In this document: one piece after another, positions 11,193 to 21,080 of the stretch
How the letters are laid out: each line of letters opens with the position of its first letter
Position numbering within the stretch: the first letter of the stretch is position 1
Assembly (NCBI GenBank): GCA_011800805.1
Contig: MPNW01001116.1
Span: 22,720 to 56,068 of the forward strand
From: Hirudo medicinalis
Lineage: Eukaryota; Annelida; Clitellata; Hirudinida; Hirudinidae
Length of the DNA stretch: 33,349 bases
Direction of reading: 5' to 3'
The notes under the pieces: generated by a model
Database searches by the model: none
Seen by the model: the letters and a program-made list of their open reading frames with translations, nothing else
Told to the model about the DNA's origin: nothing
Made by a program: the position numbers and the translations under genes

Positions 11193-12410
11193 TGAAACAA
11201 CAAACATCTTGAAAAGATCCTAGCGTTTTGCTTTGTTATTGTTTTTGTATCTTTGTTTTTGTATTTTTGAAACATCGCATCGTCCGTGTGGACGTCAATT
11301 TCTGGAAAAAAAAATTTCTGAACATACAACATCGGATGTGGACGAGCAGGAAGGAGACTGACGTCGACTTTTAACTCATTGTTGATTGTAATTTGCATGC
11401 AGCTTGACAACTTTCGGCAGCTGCTACAATCCGGCAAAACGCAACGAATAAACAATTTTAAAAATAATTTCAGCACCAATAAAACTGTTAAAATGAGTTG
11501 TTTTTTTTTTGCGATGATTTCGACTGGGCTTTTTGACTTCATCTTGCGAAGCATCGGACGAAGGAATTCAGATGTTTTCGAAATTCTGTAGTCAAGGATT
11601 TTTAAACATCAGTTTCTTATCGACATCAGAAAGATTAGTTGGGGAAAAAAAATAGCAGGCCATTTTGGGAGACCAATTCGTACAAAAGCTTTAGAGTTGA
11701 GGTCTTTTTTCAACTCAGATTGACTGAAAAATGGGAGGAATGTTTATGATTTCAATGGTAAGGCAGAGGTTTTTGAACATTCCTTAACTTCTTTAACTGA
11801 GTTTTCGTGGTACTTTTTAAATAATTTGTCTATCTCAATGTCTTGGTTTAATTTTAGCGGGCTGTGATTATTTGCTGAGGAGTCATTCGGTCTACTTCCA
11901 AAAATGGACCTTTTCATCTCTAAAGTTGTCTAATGAATCTTCATCCAGTTCTTGTCGTGTTTTCCACCTAATTAACATCCGCAGCTGACAAAACAAAATA
12001 TAACGAGCAAATTTAAATGTAAATATTGGATTATTTACAAATGGTCACAAAGCGAACTTTCAAAATGTTTCCAATTTGACGAACGGACGAGCAACCAGCC
12101 CAGACGATTCGCTGAGAGTTTTGATTACTGAAAATAGAATTATTTTGTCGTTTTAAAACTTACTGCAAGCGATTTTACACGAAATATTAGTTCCAGAAGT
12201 CACAAAAATTCTAATTTACAACGGCCACGAGAAAATATTTTTTCTGAAGCGCTTTTGCAACCCTAGCAACATCTGGAATGACGTTTGTAAACCACAAACC
12301 GGGTCAAGATTCGTGCTTCAAGTTTTTAAAGTTCAACAAGAATCTATGGTCGTCTCTCGAGTCAAAAAAATGACGAGGATTCCATGTCCTCGTTAGAATT
12401 TATCATCAAA

Positions 12411-13975
12411 ATGGTCGAACAATTCCTCAAGTTACTCTACTTAATCGTCTTGCTAAAGGAAGCCCACGTATCAGGTTTGTCTTCGAGGAAAAATGGCTAT
12501 TTAAATTTATTTTTGTTCCATTTTAAAAAAATCAATATTCGCACGAATAGTTTGTATTTAAAATGATTTTAATATTTCCCTGTTAGAATTTCTTGATCGA
12601 CCAGACAGTCTTGTATTTATTGAAAATTAAAATTTGTTAATATTCCTTTAAGTTGCAGTTAGTAATTGCTGTGACCTATCAAATCAATGCTTAAGCTCTG
12701 CCCGGTGATAATATTTATCATTTCTTAGTAATAATAATAATAATAATAACGAATAAACAATAATATTACGAATAAACAATAATATTACAAATAAACGATA
12801 ATACGATCAGCCGATGTCACCCTGGCCATTGGTCGAACGGAGTTAGAGATGTACCTCAGCAACTTGACCGAATGTGATGCTTGGAAATTCGAAAATGCCG
12901 ACCTGACGATGCCAATGAACGTGACCAAGGAATCCACTGGAGTTTATACGTGCTCGACCAGTGAAAAAGTCCTCCTCTTGCTGTCAATCGGCATGTATTT
13001 TGTCCTCACGGTCTATCGTGTTGTTGATAATGTTTCCATTAGATACGTTTAATTCGTTCACATTAAATTATTTTAAAACATTCGTAACTCTCTGGAAAAT
13101 CCTCCAGAATATTTGGACTTCGGCTGGCAGCCAAACCCTGTCTTCCAGCATAAGGAGTTGATAATGAACTGCTTTGCCCAGTTTTGGCCACGGGAATTCA
13201 AGATTAGCAGCAAGATGACAATAACCGACGACAAGGGCAACCAGCTTGCAGAGAATGAATTGAAGGAAATGCAGGCGAAGGATGGAGAGGCTGAAATATC
13301 GGCGGAGGCCACCATGACCACCGGCACACCTGGTGACTACCCGCACGTCTGCAAGTGGGACCTTACCGTGGAGCACGAAGGGCAGAGCTACACTCAAAAC
13401 GTGATTATCAACAAAACCATCGTCGTCTATTGTTAGTCTGATTCTGGATTTGAATCTGAATCTGAATTTGAATTTGAATTTGAATCTGAATTTGAATCTG
13501 AATCTGAATTTGAATTTGAATAATAACGGGAAAACAAGGCGAGATTAAAAAAAAAAAACTTAAACTCATTTATGAACCAATGGATGAGTGATGACGCCAG
13601 GGTCAGTTGACAGCTACATGACCTCCCAAACTGATACAGTGCCCGTGGAAAATGCCAAGCCGGACAAAACCGAGGTCACGTCGGGGGACAAGATTGTATG
13701 CGATGCAGGGGGTCACCCACCACCCCATTCCTACCGATGGGATTGCTTCAATGGCAAAGCCTCGCAGAACAATTGGCTAGCCAGCGACAAAACGCTCATC
13801 ATCATGGAACCTGGTGAGTACACGTGCACCTGCACAGCCGAAAACGAAGTGCCCCCGGCTCTGGAAAGGGCTAGCTGGAGAGGAATCATCAAAGTTCAGC
13901 CGAGCGGTGATTCTCTTATTACTTGATTGGCTGATTAATAAAACTAAACCAACTATTACTATATATTGTCATTGC

Positions 13976-14017
<42 letters not shown>

Positions 14018-14450
14018 TGTTATTGTTATTGTTGTTGTTATTATTATCGTCATCGTCGTCATCATCATCATCATCACCACCACCATCATCATATCATCAT
14101 CATCATTCATCTCTTATTCTCACTCGAGAATCAGTAACCGGTGATCCGGTGATCATTCAACCATGCTTTCCAATCTACCAGCCGAACAACTGACAACTGA
14201 ACCAGCCAGGGACGATCCGGTCATGGAAGAACCACCCAAGAAGGCCGACAGCGAGGGTAGTGGAACGAAAACTGGCAAGAAGGGTGGCAAGAAAGGTGGC
14301 AAGGCGCCCAAGGTGAGCAAAACGGACCTCAAGGACTCGAAGAAGCCTGTGTCAGCGGACGCCTTGACCAGCCATGGGGACTTCAATTGCTTCGTCCTAC
14401 TCGGGGCATGCCTCATTGCCCTGCTGCTATCGTCTATCGCCAACGAATGA
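12411..14450 (+). CDS. Ig-like cluster copy 2: secreted or GPI-anchored protein, 367 aa
   Basis: Five exons: 12411-12474, 12811-12990, 13108-13431, 13640-13906, 14182-14450. The signal peptide starts MVEQFLKLLYLIVLL; an in-frame ATG at 12384 is possible, but the downstream one restores the 64-nt exon length of the paralogues. Exon 2 has CDAW and GVYTCSTS, exon 3 CFAQFWP and HVCKWDLTVEHEG, exon 4 CDAGGHPPP, RWDC and EYTCTCTAEN. Exon 5 is acidic, then Gly/Lys-rich (GKKGGKKGGK), and ends in a hydrophobic segment (VLLGACLIALLLSSI) a few residues before the stop, as in a GPI signal. Sequons include NLT, NVT and NKT. The second intron's only phase-compatible donor at the homologous place is GC (G/GCATGT), so splicing may be weak or altered. 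No named family is recognised. Confidence 0.83.
13447..13520. repeat. GAATTT/GAATCT hexamer array in an intron of copy 2
   Basis: GAATCT and GAATTT hexamers alternate irregularly for about 70 bp in the intron between exons 3 and 4. It is the reverse complement of the ATTCAG/ATTCAA array at 1752-1803. Confidence 0.85.
13975..14108. repeat. (ATT)n then (ATC)n microsatellite in the last intron of copy 2
   Basis: (ATT)n passes through GTT triplets into (ATC/ACC)n, all within the intron 13907-14181. Tyr/His/Leu-rich ORFs here are repeat translation. Confidence 0.9.
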
Positions 14451-14562
14451 TTTTCTTGTCCCTGGACGGCCCCCCTCCCCCCCCCCCCCCAGGGGCCCAG
14501 GTGCTGGAATGGACATTTGACTAGATGCAAACTCCGTTTTCTCACGAGATATTTAATAAGTC

Positions 14563-14568
14563 AATAAA
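14563..14568 (+). promoter_or_regulatory. Possible poly(A) signal of Ig-like copy 2
   Basis: AATAAA about 113 bp past the stop codon, at a typical distance for a short 3' UTR, with AT-rich sequence following. Confidence 0.5.
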
Positions 14569-14998
14569 AATTGCATAAATCTTATAATCTCACTGTCATG
14601 GACTACACGCTCACAAGGGCTTAGGACGACAGGGCAGAGCGGCTTCTAACAGAGGCCGGAGGGAGGGGGGGTGCCAAGGAGAGGCAGGGTGGGGAGGATT
14701 TCGACCAATGGTTTCGAGAGGGGTTCTGACTTAGAGAAATTATCGTTATTATAATTATTGATATTTTTCCATTAAATCCTCCGTGAAAATGGTAAATTAC
14801 TGTTTTATTATCATGCGGAAGAACTAGCAACAGAGAATCGAAATGATCAATAGGTCATAGAGGTCATCGAGATTTTTTATCGATTAATAAATAATTAATT
14901 AGTAATTTTAATTATAATAATAATTTATGGATAATAATGTAGATGAGAAATTTAATTAAATCTTAAAATGAATGTCACGAGGAGCAAGAATTAGTATC

Positions 14999-15432
14999 TG
15001 TACAATACAACACAACCCAGTGCAATACAATACAATACAATACAACACAACCCAGTAGGTACAATACAACCCAGTACAGTACAGTAGACTCCAGTGTAGT
15101 ACAATACAATACAACCCAGTACAATTCAATGCAATACAACACAACCCAGTAGGTACAATACAACCCAGTACAGTACAGTACACTCCAGTGTAGTACAATA
15201 CAATACAACCCAGTACAATTCAATGCAATACAATACAGCCCAGTGCAATACAATACAACGCAGTACAATACAATACAACACAACCCAGTACAATACAATC
15301 CAGTACAATACAACCCAGTACAGTACAATACAGTATAAAACAACCCAGTGCAATACAATATAACACAGTACAATACAATACAACACAACCCAGTACAGTA
15401 CAATCCAGTACAATACAACCCAGTACAGTACA
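14999..15432. repeat. Minisatellite of CAATA/CAACC/CAGTA pentamers with a 94-bp higher-order unit
   Basis: The array is built of five-base words CAATA, CAACA, CAACC and CAGTA. A longer block containing CAACCCAGTAGGTACAATAC recurs 94 bp apart (AGGT at 15057 and 15151), including an identical CTCCAGTGTAGTACAATAC segment. This shows a recent segmental duplication inside the array. Tyr/Cys/Val/Leu ORFs across it arise from the period being a multiple of five. Confidence 0.92.
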
Positions 15433-15539
15433 ATATAATAATAATCAGTATTGTTAATTTTGGGTTTCACCAATAAAATTTAATAATTATAATATGACAC
15501 TCAAACATACATTACGATGACAATATTACAATTTAACCA

Positions 15540-15543
15540 TCAT

Positions 15544-15587
<44 letters not shown>

Positions 15588-15649
15588 TTTCATCATCATC
15601 GTCGTCGTCGTCGTCGTCATCATCATCATCAATATCATCACCATCGTCG

Positions 15650-15685
<36 letters not shown>

Positions 15686-15740
15686 ATATCATCATCACCA
15701 CCATCATCATCATCATCATCATCGTTATCATAATCACCAT
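15540..15740. repeat. (ATC)n microsatellite
   Basis: About 200 bp of ATC with GTC, ACC and AATATC interruptions. The segment CATCATCATCAATATCATC occurs twice. No coding signal beyond poly-Asp or poly-His/Ser reading. Confidence 0.9.
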
Positions 15741-16068
15741 CATCATAATCATAATCAGCACTACGACAATTCGCTTTAATCGATTTCATGATTTATTATC
15801 ATTTATCACAATCATTAGCCAAACAGCAAGGCTGATAATCCGTCGATGGCCCAGATTCCCCCAAAAAAATAAACAATCCACTTTATAGGAGCACGTCATC
15901 GGTAACCAAGCCAAATCACGGTGTGACGGTCTGTTTACGATCCACAATTGGGTCGATTATTCTGCCCGTGGCTCCTCGGTCCGATAATGTACGTCTCCTG
16001 CCGGAGGAATTGTCGGCCGGACGTCAAACGCCGATGCCACAGCGACCCCGGTGCTGGACGTTGAAGAC

Positions 16069-18771
16069 ATGGATTGGAAAATCATCGAATTATGCCTGGC
16101 TTCGATTTTTCTGGCAGCACGGGATGTCTCAGGTTAAAGGAGCTTGTTGGAGTAATATTTTTGAGATATATTTTTTGGTATATTTATATATTTTTAATGT
16201 TTTTTTTTAATTTTCTTTTGGATATTCTACGAGTTCGAGTTGTCTGTTTTAGGTTGAAATATAGTCTCGCTGTGAACAGTGGTGTTCGATTAACTTTAGA
16301 CTTTAATAATAACAACTATAATAATAGTGATGATAATAATGATGATGATAATAATAACGATAATAATTAATTTAATTATAATTATATATATATATATATA
16401 TAATAATAGACTTATATAATAAGTCTTATATAATAAGTCTATTATACTTAATAAGTCTATTAGACTTATATTATATTATTATATATAGACTTATATATAT
16501 TAGACTTATTATTAGTATTATTAGAATATAGAGTTATTATAATTATAAGTCTATTATATAAAAAAATTAATCGATCAAGATAGAAATTAATAACTGACCT
16601 TGACCGAGGATTCGTTAACTCCGTGACCTGTAATTACCCCAGCTGAGGTGTTCATAATCAGGGGCCAGGAGAAGCAAAACATCGACTTCAATGAAATTGT
16701 GGGATGCCAACCTTGGACGTCCGGGGGCAAGAGCGTGGACATGCCAATGAACATCACCAAGAGGTCCACTGGCGTTTACCTCTGCTCGTCCAGTGGACAT
16801 GTCGTCCTCTTTGTGTCCTACAGTAACCGTTTTCCACCCCTGATTCACAGGATTTTTTCTTTATTTTCAATTTTTTGAATATTAATTTTAATCAGTGACG
16901 AGAGAAGAATTGTTTTGTAGACGTAGCGCTAGAAAAATCATTAACAGTGATTATAAACAGTCACCATCTTGTCTTGCAGCTTGACATCGGTGACGGATGG
17001 CATTGGTTTTATTGGGAATTATTAGAATTTCAATTAGATCACTCAAATCGATCATTTTAAATCCAAATTAACGAGGCCAAATGATTTCTAAAAAAAAAAA
17101 AAAACTAAATACAATTACAATATTCGAAGACATGAATGATTCATCATTGTAACAATCGGCCCCCTAACCCTAACCCCTGTCATGCCCTTAGTCAATGCCG
17201 TTCTGGGCAACCTGCCTGAAATGGCCTTCCACGCGGAGCAGCTCAACATAACCATGGTCTGTTTCGCCGAGTTCTGGCCCGAGTCACTAAAGATAAACAG
17301 CTCGCTAGCCACATTCGACGACAGCAACAACCAGATAGCAGGTACAGAAAACACGGAGGCCTCTGCCGAAAAGAAAGGACTGTCTCTCATCAGATGCATC
17401 ACGAGCTTTGTGACCGATAGGGTAGGAGATTTTCCTTACCACTGCAACTGGAATGTGGCCATCGACTACGAAGGCCAGACGTACATGGACACCATGGTGA
17501 TCAACAAAACAGTCGTCATCTACTGTTAGTCATTACTTTTTGCGATAAGTAATTTGGCTCATTTTCCTTATTGACTTGAACTTAGCTCGAAGGAATAGAG
17601 TTCGAAACTCATCTCTCCGTTCCTCTCTTCAATACCTTATCATCCTTGACCTTTCTTAGACACCAATCAATACCAACCAGAAATCAATCACCGTATCGCT
17701 TGAACAACTAGCGATCGTCCATTGACAAATATTCAGTCATGACTTCCTCTCTAAACTTGCCCTAACCTCAACCCCAGTGCCGGTAAGAAACGTCAAACCC
17801 GACAAGACCGTGGTGCAGACGTACGAGGCAGTCATCTGTACCGCCGAGGGTCATCCGCCACCCCATTACTTCAACTGGATTTGCAACGGAATCAGCTGGC
17901 ACTCCAGCGGTGAAGTCCTCAACTTGGTCAGAGCGAAGAAGTACACGTGCAGCTGTACAGCGGAGAACGACGTACCAAGCGAGGACTTCCGTACTGTATG
18001 GAAGGGAGAGATCGAAGCTGTGCCTCATGGTAACTAAGGAAGAATTTTCCATGGGTTTTAGCCGGGGGAGACCGGGGGGCAATGCTGCCTTACCCCTTGG
18101 TGGCGAGCTCAGTTCTGGCTTGTAAAGCACTTTTATTGGAGGTGTGCTCGAAGGATATGTAATTGAGTCGAAGGGGGTGTTTCAATTGTTGCGTAATATG
18201 TTTTAAATTGAAGAAAACAATTAAAAATAATTAATTAATTAATAATTAATACATCCTCAAAACATTACCACATTTACTGACGAATAGCCAGCATTCGAGT
18301 TGATAGCCGACTGTTACGATAAAGGTCTCTCAATGCAATTCTGCAGAAGGCCAAGAAGATGATGACGACGAAGACTACAAAGATGAAGATGATGATGATG
18401 ATGATACTGGTGCTGATGGAAGAGATGGAGAACAAGATGACGATGATGATAAACCCATTCAAGAGCCTGGAAAAAGCGATGGAGGCGGTGCTAAAGGCGA
18501 TGGGGGAGGTGCCCGAGGTGGTCCTAGAAAAGATGGCGATAAAGATGACGGAAAGGCCTTTGGAAAAGCTGCAGGTGTTACTCGGAAAAAGAAGAACCGC
18601 AATCGGAAGAAGCCGGTTTCCAGTCGGGCAGTCTCCACCGGCGAGGCCATCGTCCTTATCATCACCGTGTCGATGTTGGTCGTCCGTGTAGCGGAAAACT
18701 GGAACGACTACGTTAGACTGTGCTTCATTTGTTTGTTTGGTATAATTGAATGGTCTTATTGTTATTATTAA
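16069..18771 (+). CDS. Ig-like cluster copy 3: membrane-attached protein, 417 aa
   Basis: Five exons: 16069-16132, 16643-16822, 17192-17524, 17778-18029, 18347-18771, all introns phase 1. The signal peptide starts MDWKIIELCLASIFLA. Exon 2 has CQPW and GVYLCSSS, exon 3 CFAEFWP and HCNWNVAIDYEG, exon 4 CTAEGHPPP, NWIC and KYTCSCTAEN. The last exon is the longest in the cluster: an Asp/Glu run from coding (GAT)n, a Gly/Asp-rich part, a basic cluster (RKKKNRNRKK), a hydrophobic segment (AIVLIITVSMLVV), then about 27 more residues including a second hydrophobic patch. The stop codon lies inside an (ATT)n microsatellite, so the extreme C-terminus may not be ancestral. Sequons include NIT, NSS and NKT. 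Unlike copies 1 and 2, a true transmembrane segment with a short tail is as likely as a GPI signal. No named family is recognised. Confidence 0.83.
16300..16560. repeat. AT-rich palindromic repeat in the first intron of copy 3
   Basis: AAT/GAT triplets, a (TA)n run and repeated TAATAAGTCTATTA-type words form several short inverted repeats (AATAAGTCTAT with ATAGACTTAT). It lies wholly within the intron 16133-16642. Confidence 0.8.
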
Positions 18772-19137
18772 TATTATTAATAATATTAACATTATTTTTT
18801 TTTATTAATTATTTAAATCACTATTATTATTATATGATTATTATTATTGTTATTATTATTATATGATGATTATTATTTTTTAATTAATTAATTAAATCAC
18901 TATTATTATTATATGATTATTATTATTGTTATTATTATTATTATTATGTGATGATTATTATTATTAATAGGGCCGTCCTGACTAGACCAACAGACGAACT
19001 GCCCAAGTCCAACTAAGTCCAACCAAGCTTGGAAAAGCTCAGAGACCACCAGAGCAGAACGGAAAATCTCCGCTCAGATCGACATAGAAATTTCTCCTCG
19101 GAACAAGAATTTGACATCGATTTACACTAAAACATTA

Positions 19138-19165
19138 ATCGATATCATAATATCGTGATATCGAT
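19138..19165. other. Perfect inverted repeat, 10-bp arms and 8-bp loop
   Basis: ATCGATATCA, spacer TAATATCG, TGATATCGAT. It sits 20 bp before an AATAAA at 19185, on the likely 3' side of Ig-like copy 3. A transcript would form a 10-bp AT-rich hairpin; function unknown. Confidence 0.6.
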
Positions 19166-19184
19166 ATTACGATAACATCGCTCA

Positions 19185-19190
19185 AATAAA
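19185..19190 (+). promoter_or_regulatory. Possible poly(A) signal of Ig-like copy 3
   Basis: AATAAA about 415 bp past the stop of copy 3, following the hairpin at 19138-19165. It is the first AATAAA I see after that stop. Confidence 0.35.
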
Positions 19191-19969
19191 GTTTCAAAGT
19201 AAAATCCCATCGTCCATAGTCTCAGTCTGAGCAACTCGAACCGAGCGTAAACTGTCATAACGGATTTTTTTTCTGCATAGTCATCGATTTTAGATGGTCG
19301 ATGTACACATTGAGGCTCACGCCACCTGCGATAAATTTATTCATTTATTTTGTGGAATCATTTTGCACGACCCTCCCGACCGCCAACGCCATGTCGTCCG
19401 AGGTGGGTCGGCCATTAGGGATGTCGGGTTTCCGTGGGTTTATTTTCTAGCCCCCATCCCTCGATAGCCGTATCTAATTGTCATCATCATCATCATCACC
19501 ATCACTGATTGTCGTCATCATCACCATCACCAATTGTCATCATCATCATCACCATCACCAATTGTCATCATCATCATCACTAATTGTCATCATCATCAAT
19601 CATCCATCCAACCAACCAACCAGCCCGCCCACCCATCCGCCCAGCCCAGCCCAGCCCCCCCTGACCTACTCATTTGTCAGCCCCCTCCTGAAACTTCCAT
19701 TCAATGCGGGCACCTTCCNACAATAGCAATAATAATATTATTATTGATGATGATGATGATGATGATGACGACGACGACGATGATGATGATGATGATGATA
19801 ACAATAACAGCAACACCAATAACAATGGCACTGACGATAATGATAATAATAATACCAATAATAATAATAATCATCTTCAGATCTAGTGGTTTGATGGCTA
19901 CGGCAATAATCAAAATCAGCTGATCGACACGGCTGGTGTAAGCAAGCACCCATAGGCACTTGAATGTCA

Positions 19970-20095
19970 ATAGTAATAATAATAATAATTATAATAATAA
20001 TAATAACAATAATAATAATAATAATAATAATAAGAATAATTATACTAATAATAACAACAGAAATAGTAGTAATAATAATAATGATGAAGATAACG

Positions 20096-20136
<41 letters not shown>

Positions 20137-20375
20137 AATAATAGCAGTAACAACGACGATGATATAATAATGATGATGATGATAATAATAATAACGATGA
20201 TGATGATAATAATAATAATAATGTTGATGATAATAATAACGATGATGATGATAATAATAATAATGATGATAATATTAATAATATTAACAATAATAATGAT
20301 GATGTTGATAATAATAATAATGATATTAATAATGATGACGTTGGTGATAATGATGATGATGACGGTGATAACGAC
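19970..20375. repeat. Long compound (AAT)n/(GAT)n microsatellite
   Basis: About 400 bp of AAT shading into GAT triplets, with recurring words such as ATAACGATGATGATGATAAT. The ORFs of 60 to 225 codons on both strands come from the triplet period. Confidence 0.9.
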
Positions 20376-21080
20376 AATCATAAATAATACAAGCGACAGT
20401 AGCATCTCCAAGGAGGACAGACATGTCGAGAGAATGCGAGGACAGGCGGAGAGATCGAACGAACGGAAAAGGAATGCACGACAGCAGAAAAACAAAAGGA
20501 CAAAATCTAAACCGAGGGACGAACAGGGGGGGGGCAGGCGGTCTGCGGAGAAACACCGCCGAGCACCGAAAGATTGCAACTATCCTCGTTATTATCATCG
20601 AGTTATTTATCAACCAATCAAAATTAATAATAATTAATAATTATAATTAATAATAATTATTAATAATAAAAATGTTACTCAGTCGAATGTCATCAAACCG
20701 AAAGCAGAAACGTCTGTGAATGCCAGCGGATGGCAACGTCGGAATCGATTTTATCGACAAATTATTTTAAATTAACTGCAGAAATGATAACGTCCGATCA
20801 GGATGCAGTACCGAATCAGTTTGACAGTCCTCCAGGCGAACAAAATCTCGACGAAAAAAAATAACGACATTAATAATATTCTATAATAATAATTATAATA
20901 ATAAATATAATAACAATAATAATTATAATAATAATAATTACGATCTTATAATTACGATAAATAATATTATGATCTCATCGTGAAACGCTCAAAACACTCC
21001 AGAACGGATTGCAATTAAACGACGCGTCCTCCTCCATCTCCCGGCCGGTCCTTGGCGGGCCAGACCGGGCGACCGACGTC

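Larger units (their letters stand above)
10824..12410. other. Intergenic sequence between Ig-like copies 1 and 2
   Basis: Mostly unique AT-rich sequence with almost no microsatellite. It holds a 17-bp tandem repeat at about 10924-11001 and a possible poly(A) signal at 11187. The ORFs on both strands (for example around 11150-11590) lack splice signals or recognisable domains. The proximal part should contain the 5' UTR and promoter of copy 2. Confidence 0.6.
14451..16068. other. Spacer between Ig-like copies 2 and 3
   Basis: Contains a C run at about 14471-14490, a possible poly(A) signal at 14563, GC-richer unique sequence to about 14720, the minisatellite at 14999-15432, an (ATC)n block at 15540-15735, and GC-richer sequence at about 15900-16068 that is probably the promoter and 5' UTR of copy 3. 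No other gene is seen. Confidence 0.65.
18772..21080. other. Intergenic block of microsatellites, no gene seen
   Basis: Holds (ATT)n with a duplicated TATTATTATATGATTATTAT segment at 18820-18965, unique sequence at 18970-19470 including a hairpin and poly(A) signal, (ATC/ACC)n at 19480-19600, an N at 19719, (GAT)n at 19745-19800, a long (AAT)n/(GAT)n block at 19970-20375, unique GC-richer sequence at 20390-20600, and AT-rich sequence to 21000. Long low-complexity ORFs here are repeat translation. Confidence 0.75.

Noticed and set aside
11150..11591. 134-codon minus-strand and 70-codon plus-strand ORFs
   Set aside because: Both overlap, have no recognisable domain or splice context and lie in AT-rich spacer.
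14956..15473. Tyr/Cys/Val/Leu-rich minus-strand ORFs of 80-152 codons
   Set aside because: They arise from a pentamer minisatellite whose 15-bp period keeps all frames open; all frames show the same composition.
19960..20637. 225-codon ORF (Asn/Met/Ile-rich, then basic)
   Set aside because: It starts in (AAT)n/(GAT)n. The basic end (about 20400-20600) has no splice support or recognised domain.
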